Shown here: one piece after another, positions 1-6,273 of the stretch
Layout of the letters: every line of letters starts with the position of its first letter
Numbering within the stretch: position 1 is the stretch's first letter
Assembly: GCA_021819045.1 (NCBI GenBank)
Contig: JAKASM010000015.1
Span: forward strand, 1-7,197
From: Microcaldota archaeon
Lineage (GTDB): Archaea > Micrarchaeota > Micrarchaeia > Micrarchaeales > Micrarchaeaceae
Length of the DNA stretch: 7,197 nt
Reading direction: 5' to 3'
Made by a program: the position numbers and the translations under genes
Notes under the pieces: generated by a model
Seen by the model: only the letters and a program-made list of their open reading frames with translations
The model's database searches: none
Told to the model about the DNA's origin: nothing

Positions 1-1
1 G

Positions 2-910
2 GTGCTAAGGCATTCCAATGTCGTACCTATGTCTGCGCTCGCTATAGAGGATGCATTCAAGCTCGCAGGCTTCCCTGAAAACACTTTCATGGCGATTATA
101 ACAGACCACGGTGCTGTCGGGGCGCTTATAAAGAGTAGATATGTTGATGGTGTGTCTCTGACAGGCAGTGTGGATGCGGGAAGACACGTTGCACGGCTTG
201 CTGCAAAGAACCTTAAGAAGTTCGTGCTGGAGCTGGGCGGAAGCGATCCTTTCATAGTCTTAGACGATGCGGACATTCATTTTGCTTGCAGAGGCGCTGC
301 AGATGGCAGGCTTATAAATTCTGGACAGAGCTGCATATGCTCAAAAAGATTTATAGTGGTTGAGGACGTGGCTGAAGGATTTGCTGCAGAGTTTGCGGAT
401 ATAATGAAAAATGCCAAGGTCGGCGACCCGATGAATGAATCTACTGAGGTAGGCCCACTTGCAAATAGCCAACAGCTCGATATTTTAGAGCGGCAGGTGG
501 GGGAGCTTGTTTCGAATGGTGCAAAAGTTTTGTGCGGTGGAAAAAGAATACCTGGCAAAGGGTACTTCTTCGAACCTACCGTGCTGATGGGCGCTGACAA
601 GAAGTTTGTAGCTAAAAATGAGCTTTTCGGCCCAGTTGCCTCAATAATTAAAGCAAAGGATGAGAATGATGCGATTAAGATAGCGAATGATACAAGGTTT
701 GGACTTGGTGCAAGCGTTTGGACCAAAAACGAAGAGCATGCAAAGGATATCGCAAGAAAGCTGCAGTGCGGAGTGGTTTACATAAACGGTATTGTAAAAA
801 GCAATCCGCTGCTGCCTTTTGGAGGAATCAAGGACTCTGGAGTTGGCAGAGAGCTTTCAAGGTATGGGTTATTAGAATTCACAAACATAAAAAGTGTGGT
901 TTTGTCTTGA
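2..910 (+). CDS. NAD(P)-dependent aldehyde dehydrogenase, succinate-semialdehyde dehydrogenase type (5' partial)
   Basis: C-terminal 302 residues of an aldehyde dehydrogenase, which oxidises an aldehyde to its carboxylate with NAD(P)+ in the cytoplasm. Numbering from the first visible codon, the cofactor-binding strand ending in TGSVDAGR lies at 54-61. The general-base Glu is E77 in LELGGSDP, the nucleophilic Cys is C111 in NSGQSCICSKR, a second conserved Glu is E207 in NELFGPVA, and the C-terminal PFGGIKDSGVGRE motif is intact. Family members run about 450-480 residues, so roughly the first 150 residues lie left of the window; the GTG at position 2 is an internal Val codon, not the start. 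The flavour of the sequence (residues 12-26 around ALAIEDAFKLAGFPE, and the GGSDPFIVL strand) resembles succinate-semialdehyde dehydrogenases, but the substrate cannot be fixed from this part. An aminotransferase follows 21 nt downstream, suggesting one transcript and a transamination-then-oxidation route, as in GABA catabolism. The family call is firm; the substrate is inference. Confidence 0.93.
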   Translation: MLRHSNVVPMSALAIEDAFKLAGFPENTFMAIITDHGAVGALIKSRYVDGVSLTGSVDAGRHVARLAAKNLKKFVLELGGSDPFIVLDDADIHFACRGAADGRLINSGQSCICSKRFIVVEDVAEGFAAEFADIMKNAKVGDPMNESTEVGPLANSQQLDILERQVGELVSNGAKVLCGGKRIPGKGYFFEPTVLMGADKKFVAKNELFGPVASIIKAKDENDAIKIANDTRFGLGASVWTKNEEHAKDIARKLQCGVVYINGIVKSNPLLPFGGIKDSGVGRELSRYGLLEFTNIKSVVLS

Positions 911-931
911 TAGATACTTGAGTTGGGTTTT

Positions 932-2356
932 ATGGACAGGGAATTAAAGATAAAAAAATCCATGCGCCTCTTCGCTGAAGCCATGAAGGTAATGCCGGGC
1001 GGGGTCTCATCGAATGCGAGGTTGTGGCAGAGTGCACTCTTCTGCCCGATATATACGCCGTGCACCATATTTGCAAACAAGGCAAATGGCGCTCATATTT
1101 GGGATGTAGATGGGAATAAGTATATAGACTTTAGGCTAGGGTTCGGTCCGGTCATACTAGGGCATGGCGACCCTTATGTGACTAGGGAGGTAGATAAAGC
1201 CACAAAAAAAGGGACGCTTTTCGCTCTGGATAATGAGCTTGAGCTGTCAGTCTCTAAGCAGATCATAAGCATGGTGCCTTGCGCGGAGAAGGTAAGGTTT
1301 TCTGTGACAGGGACCGAATCCACAATGCACGCAATAAGACTCGCGCGCGCTTATACCGGAAAAGATGTGATAGTCAAATTTGAAGGCCATTACCATGGAG
1401 GGCATGATTACCTGCTATGGTCAACAAACCCGCCATATAATACTAAAGAGCGGCCTTATAAGCAATCGTTGGGCATACCAGAAGCGATAAGGAAGCTCGT
1501 TATTGTAGAGACATGGAATAATTTTGAATCTATAGAGAGGACTATAAAGCAGCATCACAGAAAGATAGCTGCGATAATAACAGAGCCGATAATGGGAAAT
1601 GCTGCTGCGATAATGCCGAAGCCCGGCTACCTCAAGCACCTAAAAGAGCTGTGCGAAAGATATGATGTTTTGCTGATATTCGATGAGGTAAAAACCGGCT
1701 TCCGTGTTTCCAGAGGCGGGGCTCAGGAAATATTTGGGGTAAAGCCCCACATTGCAACTTTTGCAAAATCTATGAGCAACGGCTATCCTATCTCAGCTAT
1801 AACCGGACAAAAGGAGATAATGGACCTGTTCGGGCCGGGAAAATACAAAGTTACACAAGGCGGCACATATGCAAGCAACCCGATATCGCTAACAGCCGCA
1901 AAGGCGACGCTCGAGATATTGAAGAACAGAACCGTATACGAAAAGCTCAATGTTTACGGGAAAAGGCTTATGCGGGGCATACAGCGCATATTGGACGACT
2001 ATAAAATAGAGAATGTAGTTCAGGGGCATCCCACGATGTTCCAGTATGTAGCCACTAACAATAGGGATACGATATACAATTACAGGGAGCTCAAATCAAA
2101 TTACCATGCGGAGCTTTACGCAAAAGTGCAGTATTGGTTAATGACTAGAGGCATCCTCCTTGATGAGGATAACCAAGAATGCTTTTATACATCTCTCGCT
2201 CATACAAAGGAGAAGACGCTAGAACCAACTTTGAATGCATTTGAGCAGTCTTTGGAAAGGGCGCTTACCTCAAAATTCAAGATTACTAGGTTCAAACTGC
2301 CAGGCACCGAAAAGCTCATCGCACCTCAACCGGGAAGCCTGAAGGTTCCTACTTAG
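932..2356 (+). CDS. Class III PLP-dependent aminotransferase, glutamate-1-semialdehyde aminotransferase-like
   Basis: Cytoplasmic PLP enzyme of fold type I, class III. From the ATG at 932 it has 474 residues. The N-terminal MPGGVSSNARLW resembles the PGGVNSPVR segment of HemL. Next come VTGTESTMHAIRLARAYTG (phosphate/PLP-binding region), FEGHYHGGHD, FDEVKTGFR with the PLP-pyridine Asp at about D251, and TFAKSMSNGYPISA with the Schiff-base Lys at about K279. A TTG at 923 in the same frame is an alternative start giving 477 residues; ATG is preferred because nothing resembling a strong Shine-Dalgarno favours either. The protein is longer than typical HemL (about 430) and the motif around the catalytic Lys differs from HemL's GGGLP type, so a role in haem synthesis should not be assumed. 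Its place directly after a semialdehyde-dehydrogenase-like gene suggests that it makes or consumes an amino-aldehyde or omega-amino acid. The class is certain; the substrate is unknown. Confidence 0.9.
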   Translation: MDRELKIKKSMRLFAEAMKVMPGGVSSNARLWQSALFCPIYTPCTIFANKANGAHIWDVDGNKYIDFRLGFGPVILGHGDPYVTREVDKATKKGTLFALDNELELSVSKQIISMVPCAEKVRFSVTGTESTMHAIRLARAYTGKDVIVKFEGHYHGGHDYLLWSTNPPYNTKERPYKQSLGIPEAIRKLVIVETWNNFESIERTIKQHHRKIAAIITEPIMGNAAAIMPKPGYLKHLKELCERYDVLLIFDEVKTGFRVSRGGAQEIFGVKPHIATFAKSMSNGYPISAITGQKEIMDLFGPGKYKVTQGGTYASNPISLTAAKATLEILKNRTVYEKLNVYGKRLMRGIQRILDDYKIENVVQGHPTMFQYVATNNRDTIYNYRELKSNYHAELYAKVQYWLMTRGILLDEDNQECFYTSLAHTKEKTLEPTLNAFEQSLERALTSKFKITRFKLPGTEKLIAPQPGSLKVPT

Positions 2357-3513
2357 CTTCTTTTTGTGAATACCTCCATGCCCCTCGCCTTCAGATACTC
2401 GAGGAAAAGGCGCACTGGGATGGCTTTCTCCGGAGTGGTTACCCCTTTATATTTAACATTTCCAGAGCATATCTCTTGTGCTATTATTGATGGAGGCACT
2501 CCGGTATCCCACGACCCGGCAGGTATGTTGTGCTTTTTGTTGCTGAATGCTTTGCAGTAGACCGCGAGTGACTTTCTTTTGCCATTTTTTGTGCCGGTGA
2601 TCTCCACCCTCAGAAATTCCACATCGTTTATCTTTATATTTGATGGCGGCAAGAACCTATCTAAGAGCGCCGCAGTTATTTTTCTAGGAACTATTAATTT
2701 TCCTCCTATATTGACTGGGCTCTCTGAAGCAAATCCAGCATCTATGAGGAATTTTGTCTTGCTTATAAAATCTTCATCCCACCCGCCCCTGAAGCTGCAA
2801 TTTTTTATACCTTTGTCTCGCATGTTTTGTGGAATGCTTGCAAGCTCCGAGTGAAGGGAGTATCTGCACAGCACTCTGCCTACGGGCTTTGGGAAGCTGA
2901 CGTATTTCTCACCTGAAAGCGGTTCTACAAAATGCATCTTATGATTTGCAAATACAGCAGGCTTCTTGGTGAATTCGTCGAATACGGTCTGCATAGAATA
3001 TGGTACAACAAATGGCTGATTATATTTAGTATAATCCTTGTCTGCAAACGAAATATCTATGGTGTATATCCTGTCAAATCTTTCTGACCCGTAGTGCGCT
3101 AAAATATTTGTTATTCCTGGTGTGCTCCCGCATCCCAGTATTGCAACTTTGCCTTGCTTCCTGAAAAGCGAATCAAGTTTCAGCTGTTTTTTGGTCATAT
3201 GATAGAGACCTCCTAAATCTACATAGTTTACCCTGTTCTTCAGTGCTTGGCGCATGACGGCAATATTGAAGTAGTAGTTTGTTGCGTTTATCAGAACGTC
3301 TACTCCGGCTAAAACTTTGCTCATTTGAGCATCGTTATTAGCTTCGGCAGCTGCGCCGTAAATACTGGCCTTTCTGAACGACCGGGCGAACTCCCGTGCT
3401 CTAATTAGGTTTCTGCCTGCTATCACTACTTCTCCATCAAATGTTTCTGCGAGGTCTGTTGATATGACGCTTCCCATTTCTCCATATCCGCCCAGAACAA
3501 CTATTTTACGCAT
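2353..3513 (-). CDS. Saccharopine dehydrogenase family NAD(P)-dependent oxidoreductase
   Basis: A 386-residue Rossmann-fold oxidoreductase of the saccharopine dehydrogenase/carboxynorspermidine dehydrogenase/opine-type superfamily. Enzymes of this group reduce or oxidise a secondary amine joining two amino-acid or amine units. Visible signatures are the N-terminal dinucleotide loop GGYGEMG (8-14), a second-strand AGR (32-34) suggesting NADP use, YVDLGG (97-102) and GCGSTPGITN (127-136). Later come a YSLHSE segment, a GGWDEDF segment, and a C-terminal GVTTPEKAIP region followed by FLEYLKARGMEV. Length and motif order match the family throughout, so it looks intact. It starts with ATG, preceded 7 nt upstream by AAGGGG (3521-3526 region), a weak Shine-Dalgarno. 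Only 4 nt separate it from the stop of the upstream aminopropyltransferase-fold gene, so the two are almost certainly co-transcribed and may be translationally coupled. That partner makes a polyamine or opine-like substrate as likely as lysine/saccharopine. The specific reaction is not determined. Confidence 0.88.
   Translation of the reverse strand: MRKIVVLGGYGEMGSVISTDLAETFDGEVVIAGRNLIRAREFARSFRKASIYGAAAEANNDAQMSKVLAGVDVLINATNYYFNIAVMRQALKNRVNYVDLGGLYHMTKKQLKLDSLFRKQGKVAILGCGSTPGITNILAHYGSERFDRIYTIDISFADKDYTKYNQPFVVPYSMQTVFDEFTKKPAVFANHKMHFVEPLSGEKYVSFPKPVGRVLCRYSLHSELASIPQNMRDKGIKNCSFRGGWDEDFISKTKFLIDAGFASESPVNIGGKLIVPRKITAALLDRFLPPSNIKINDVEFLRVEITGTKNGKRKSLAVYCKAFSNKKHNIPAGSWDTGVPPSIIAQEICSGNVKYKGVTTPEKAIPVRLFLEYLKARGMEVFTKRS
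2358..2365 (+). terminator. Possible T-rich terminator for the aldehyde dehydrogenase-aminotransferase unit
   Basis: A pyrimidine run, TTCTTTTT, starts two nt after the TAG of the aminotransferase gene. Archaeal RNA polymerase commonly stops at oligo-T on the non-template strand, so this is a plausible stop site. It lies inside the 3' end of the convergent gene and no hairpin precedes it, so it is weak evidence only. Confidence 0.22.
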
Positions 3514-3517
3514 AGCA

Positions 3518-4195
3518 TTACCCCTTCATATTTTTGTAGCCGTCTAATATAAAGTTATTATTGTCTAGGTTGAGAAAGTTTGATTTAATCCCGTTACTTA
3601 TGTCGCTTTTTTGCATGTTTTTTGATGCGATGAATATCTGGTTGCGCAATGTTGGCGATAGGTCTATTGTGTACAGCTTGAATAGCCTTCTTAATTTCCT
3701 TCTGTATGGGATCTCCCTCGCCAATCCAACAACGCTGAATGTATAATTTATGGCTAGTATCCCATTCTTCTTAAGAGCTAAATGCGCGTTTTGGACAAAC
3801 TCGTTGCTGATGAATTGGTTTGGTATATTATCTTTTTTGAAACAATCCATCATTATTATGTCATATTCTTCTTTTTTGCCTTTTATGTAGGTGGCCCCAT
3901 CTGCGATAATTATATTCGCATCTATTTCCTCTGGCAAAAATACCTTTGAGGCTTTTATCATGTTTTTATCCACTTCAACCACATCTACATTGCTGCAGGT
4001 CCCGTATATCTTACCTAGCTGGTATGGAACCGTCCCTCCTCCAAGCCCTATCAGCAGTATGCGTGGATTTTTGAATAGTGACGGTAACGGCAAAAAGTAA
4101 TCCCAGTAGCTCCTTGTATATATGCTGTCTTTCATTAGCCTTGAGTAGATTATGTTGTCTGACATAAGTATGCGGTCATTCTTCCTCTCCGCCAC
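3518..4195 (-). CDS. Spermidine/spermine synthase-fold protein (SAM-binding, function uncertain)
   Basis: A Rossmann-like SAM/decarboxy-SAM-binding protein. From the GTG at 4195 (225 residues) it shows the nucleotide loop ILLIGLGGGTVPYQL (46-60), the acidic end of strand 2 in DVVEVDK (71-77), IADGATYI (97-104), and YDIIMMDCF with the conserved Asp at D117. IPNQFISNEFV then leads into a strand ending ILAINYTF. This order is that of the spermine/spermidine synthase-like superfamily. The canonical aminopropyltransferase DxTDP motif is replaced by DCFKKD, so true putrescine aminopropyltransferase activity is doubtful. The open frame continues 25 codons upstream to 4270 and encodes FGWKILLEIKESNIVVAE, which looks like the missing N-terminal beta-strands of the family. 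The real start is therefore probably upstream of 4195 at a non-standard codon (ATT at 4243, ATA at 4255 or 4228, or CTG at 4222). Its G+C (about 36% in sampled lines) is lower than that of its neighbours. It is the first gene of a two-gene unit with the saccharopine-dehydrogenase-like gene. Confidence 0.8.
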   Translation of the reverse strand: MAERKNDRILMSDNIIYSRLMKDSIYTRSYWDYFLPLPSLFKNPRILLIGLGGGTVPYQLGKIYGTCSNVDVVEVDKNMIKASKVFLPEEIDANIIIADGATYIKGKKEEYDIIMMDCFKKDNIPNQFISNEFVQNAHLALKKNGILAINYTFSVVGLAREIPYRRKLRRLFKLYTIDLSPTLRNQIFIASKNMQKSDISNGIKSNFLNLDNNNFILDGYKNMKG

Positions 4196-4266
4196 AACTA
4201 TATTGCTCTCTTTTATCTCCAGGAGTATCTTCCAGCCAAAAATATTCCTGTATATAGTTTCGAAAT

Positions 4267-4274
4267 TTATTTAA
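4267..4274 (-). promoter_or_regulatory. Candidate TATA box for the minus-strand two-gene unit
   Basis: On the minus strand the sequence reads TTAAATAA, an archaeal box-A-like element. Its centre lies about 27 nt upstream of the ATT at 4243, which would give a leaderless transcript beginning near that codon. A second TATA-like element, CTATATACA (4249-4257, minus strand), would instead place the start of transcription near 4227. Which one is used bears directly on the start codon of the gene. Confidence 0.35.
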
Positions 4275-4319
4275 GCACCCAATAAGATAAATATAGCGTT
4301 AAATAATTTAAATTGGTGC
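4275..4319. repeat. Imperfect inverted repeat flanking the divergent promoter core
   Basis: GCACCCAAT at 4275-4283 and ATTGGTGC at 4312-4319 are reverse complements of each other except for one missing G, and they bracket a 28-nt AT-rich core (4284-4311). The core also holds a perfect 10-nt palindrome, AATTTAAATT (4305-4314), that runs into the right arm. The arms sit symmetrically between two divergent transcription units, as an operator pair would. They are short, and AT-rich palindromes arise by chance, so the regulatory role is inference. Confidence 0.35.
4286..4296 (+). promoter_or_regulatory. Candidate TATA box for lplB-lplA
   Basis: GATAAATATAG, preceded by the A-rich AATAA, resembles an archaeal BRE/TATA pair. 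Its centre is about 33 nt upstream of the GTG start of lplB, predicting a transcript with a leader of only about 6-8 nt. The same element read on the other strand (CTATATTTATC) is also TATA-like and could serve the divergent unit. Confidence 0.4.
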
Positions 4320-4323
4320 AGTT

Positions 4324-4629
4324 GTGCATGGGGAATACAAGGTCAAGGTAACTGGTGGAAAGTTGGTGTCGATAAAGGCGGAATACGACAAGCGGATTGA
4401 GAAGGTTAGCATATTTGGAGACTTCTTCCTGCATCCGGAGGGGACTATATATAAGATTGAGGATAGTTTAGCTGGAATGGCTGCCCATTCCGGAAAGGAG
4501 GCATTTAAACAACGAATATCCAAGGTGCTTGAGGAGGAGCATGCCACTTTGATAGGCGCTGACGCGGAATCAATAGCGTCTGCAATAGAGGAGGCGATAA
4601 AGAATGGAGTGGAGGGTAATCAAACTTGA
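4324..4629 (+). CDS. lplB: Lipoate-protein ligase accessory subunit LplB (C-terminal-domain protein)
   Basis: A 101-residue stand-alone protein equivalent to the C-terminal domain of bacterial LplA. In Thermoplasma this small subunit is needed, together with LplA, to activate lipoate as lipoyl-AMP. Visible features are the N-terminal EYKV then GGKLV (11-15), predicted to form the first beta-hairpin. Next is the strongly characteristic GDFFLHPE (32-39), then a helical C-terminal half with a TLIGADAESIASAI segment, the usual final helix-turn-helix of this domain. The length is normal for the family. The GTG at 4324 is the only sensible start: the ATG at 4328 is in another frame and closes quickly, and no ATG/TTG lies just upstream in frame. 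The gene overlaps the start of lplA by 26 nt, so the two subunits are translated from one message, as expected for partners. Confidence is high because both size and neighbour agree. Confidence 0.88.
   Translation: MHGEYKVKVTGGKLVSIKAEYDKRIEKVSIFGDFFLHPEGTIYKIEDSLAGMAAHSGKEAFKQRISKVLEEEHATLIGADAESIASAIEEAIKNGVEGNQT
4590..4598 (+). promoter_or_regulatory. Shine-Dalgarno of lplA inside lplB
   Basis: GGAGGCGAT lies 5 nt before the ATG at 4604, one mismatch from the full anti-Shine-Dalgarno complement GGAGGTGAT. It lies within the lplB coding sequence and fixes the lplA start. It contrasts with the lack of a ribosome site before lplB and lipA, consistent with leaderless first genes and Shine-Dalgarno-led internal genes. 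Confidence 0.7.
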
Positions 4630-5350
4630 AACCAACAGCGCGGCAAGAAACATGGCGATAGATAATGCAGTTATGGATTCGGTTAGAGCCGGTGCTGCGA
4701 AACCAACTATAAGATTCTATATGTGGAAGCCTAGCGCGGTGTCGATAGGATGCTTCCAGAGCATGAATGACGAGGTGAATATAGATAGGTGCAATGCTGT
4801 TGGAGTCGCGTATGTGCGAAGGCTGACTGGCGGCGGTGCGGTATACCATGATATGGATGGCGAGATAACGTACAGTGTGATAGGCAGTGAGGACATCTTT
4901 CCAAAAAACATAATAGAAAGCTACAAGACCATATGCTCTTGGATAATAGACGGCTTGTCAAGATTGGGGATAAAAGCGGAATTTGCCCCGATAAATGACA
5001 TTATTGTATCAGGAAAAAAAATATCAGGAAATGCGCAGACAAGGAGGGAGGGGGTTTTGCTGCAGCATGGAACTGTTCTTTACAAGGTAGATGTAGAGAG
5101 GATGTTCAGCCTGCTCAATGTAGCGAATGAGAAGATATCTGACAAGATGATAAAAAATGCCAAGGAGAGGGTAACAAGCGTATCGTCATACTCTGACGCC
5201 ACTATTAGCGAGCTTTATGCTGCACTGCTTGCAGGCTTTACCGAAGGAAAGGACTTCAGCTACGGAACATTGTCAAAGGAGGAGTCCGAGAAGGCGGATA
5301 TGTTGGAAAGGGAGGTTTACTCAACATATGAGTGGAATTTCAATCGTTAA
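4604..5350 (+). CDS. lplA: Lipoate-protein ligase A, catalytic subunit
   Basis: A 248-residue member of the biotin/lipoate ligase (BPL_LplA_LipB) family. It attaches lipoate, or possibly octanoate, via an acyl-AMP to a lysine of lipoyl-carrier proteins such as 2-oxoacid dehydrogenase E2 or GcvH. The N-terminus MEWRVIKLETNSAARNMAID is typical. RRLTGGGAVYHD (72-83) forms the acyl/ATP-binding loop. GKKISGNAQTRREG (137-150) carries the conserved catalytic Lys at about K139, followed by LLQHGTVLY (152-160). The C-terminal accessory domain found in E. coli LplA (about 340 residues) is absent and is supplied by lplB just upstream, the archaeal split arrangement. The ATG is set by a strong Shine-Dalgarno inside lplB. 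The stop codon is 5 nt from the end of the convergent lipA. No LipB octanoyltransferase is present in the window, so this ligase could also supply the octanoyl substrate of LipA; that is inference. Confidence 0.94.
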   Translation: MEWRVIKLETNSAARNMAIDNAVMDSVRAGAAKPTIRFYMWKPSAVSIGCFQSMNDEVNIDRCNAVGVAYVRRLTGGGAVYHDMDGEITYSVIGSEDIFPKNIIESYKTICSWIIDGLSRLGIKAEFAPINDIIVSGKKISGNAQTRREGVLLQHGTVLYKVDVERMFSLLNVANEKISDKMIKNAKERVTSVSSYSDATISELYAALLAGFTEGKDFSYGTLSKEESEKADMLEREVYSTYEWNFNR

Positions 5351-5355
5351 GGATT

Positions 5356-6237
5356 TCACTGCGGAGCCAACATCGATTTGATGAAATGCTCGCCCGCCTT
5401 GTATGAGCTTCTGACAAAGGGGCCTGCTGCCACATATTTGAAACCCATATTGGTGCCCAGATCTTTAAAGTGTGCAAACCTTTCCGGCTTAACATACTCT
5501 TTTATCTCGGCATAAAACCCTGTAGAAGCAGGTCTCAGATACTGGCCTATTGCGAGAAAGTCGACACCTGCGTCCTTAAGATCGCGCATTGCCGATAATA
5601 CCTCATCTTCGGTTTCTCCAAGCCCTAGCATCATGGCTGATTTTGTATGCCTAGTTGGATCTCTCTTTTTTATATATTTGAGCACATTAATTGACTGCCG
5701 ATATGATGCACGCCTATCCCTTATAGTGGAGCTTAGTCTTTCTACAGTCTCTATGTTATGCCCTATGACATCCGGCTTTGCCTCCACTATTATGTCTAGA
5801 TACTCCTCTTTGCCAGTAAAATCAGGTATCAGTACCTCAACCAGAGTTTTGCCTCCTTTCTTTTTTATTGCTTTTATACAGTCTGCAAAATGCGAGGCGC
5901 CTTGGTCTGGAAGGTCATCCCTGCATACAGAGGTTATCACAACATAATCAAGGCCCCATTCAGCAACCGCTTCTGCAAGCTTCTCGGGCTCTTGCTTATC
6001 AATATCTATCCCCTTTATTGCCTTTGATACTGCGCAGAACCTACATCCACGTGTGCAAGTATCCCCCAATACCATGAATGTGGCTGTACCTGAGCTCCAG
6101 CATTCGGTTATGTTCGGGCAGTGTGCTTCCACGCAGACAGTATGCAGTCCAAGCTCCGAAACTCTCTTTTTTATCTCCGAGTATTTTTCTGTAGATGCGG
6201 GGCGTATCGTAAGCCATTCTGGTTTTTGCAATGCCAT
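5356..6237 (-). CDS. lipA: Lipoyl synthase (radical SAM)
   Basis: A 293-residue radical-SAM enzyme that inserts sulfur at C6 and C8 of a protein-bound octanoyl group to make lipoyl cofactor. The N-terminal PEWLTIRP is characteristic. The auxiliary-cluster Cys motif HTVCVEAHCPNITECW has C35, C40 and C46, and the radical-SAM CxxxCxxC in DTCTRGCRFC has C61, C65 and C68. TSVCRDDLPDQGASHFA lies near 102-118, a GLGETEDEV segment is in the second half, and QYLRPA plus the C-terminal GPFVRSSYKAGE follow. The last includes the RSSY motif (about 276-279) whose serine ligates the auxiliary cluster. All key residues are present. It is slightly shorter at the N-terminus than E. coli LipA (321). The ATG at 6237 has a TATA box about 25 nt upstream, implying a leaderless message. 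It faces lplB-lplA tail to tail, so the two transcripts are separate but functionally linked. Confidence 0.96.
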   Translation of the reverse strand: MALQKPEWLTIRPASTEKYSEIKKRVSELGLHTVCVEAHCPNITECWSSGTATFMVLGDTCTRGCRFCAVSKAIKGIDIDKQEPEKLAEAVAEWGLDYVVITSVCRDDLPDQGASHFADCIKAIKKKGGKTLVEVLIPDFTGKEEYLDIIVEAKPDVIGHNIETVERLSSTIRDRRASYRQSINVLKYIKKRDPTRHTKSAMMLGLGETEDEVLSAMRDLKDAGVDFLAIGQYLRPASTGFYAEIKEYVKPERFAHFKDLGTNMGFKYVAAGPFVRSSYKAGEHFIKSMLAPQ

Positions 6238-6257
6238 ATGTAAACTTGTTAGCGCAT

Positions 6258-6265
6258 CTATATAG
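6258..6265 (-). promoter_or_regulatory. TATA box for lipA
   Basis: CTATATAG, preceded on the minus strand by AAAAAG (a BRE-like purine stretch), has its centre about 25 nt before the ATG of lipA. This spacing places the transcription start at or next to the start codon. It occupies most of the 36-nt gap between asnB and lipA, so lipA probably has its own promoter rather than depending on readthrough from asnB. Confidence 0.55.
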
Positions 6266-6273
6266 CTTTTTAG

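Noticed and set aside
2..4. GTG as a start codon for the aldehyde dehydrogenase
   Set aside because: The reading frame opens mid-domain, about 150 residues short of a normal family N-terminus; the gene is simply cut by the window edge.
277..726. Long antisense open frame (149 codons) opposite the aldehyde dehydrogenase
   Set aside because: It lies entirely inside a gene with intact catalytic motifs, and its translation shows no recognisable domain; it is a shadow of the coding strand.
932..2356. Haem-pathway HemL assignment
   Set aside because: Only general class III motifs are shared; the chain is longer, the catalytic-Lys context differs, and no other haem gene lies nearby.
3518..4195. 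Assignment as a genuine spermidine synthase (SpeE)
   Set aside because: The DxTDP substrate motif is replaced by DCFKKD and no S-adenosylmethionine decarboxylase is nearby; only the fold can be claimed.
4505..4961. Antisense open frames opposite lplB-lplA
   Set aside because: They overlap well-supported genes on the other strand, and the translations are low-quality Ser/His/Arg-rich sequence with no motif.
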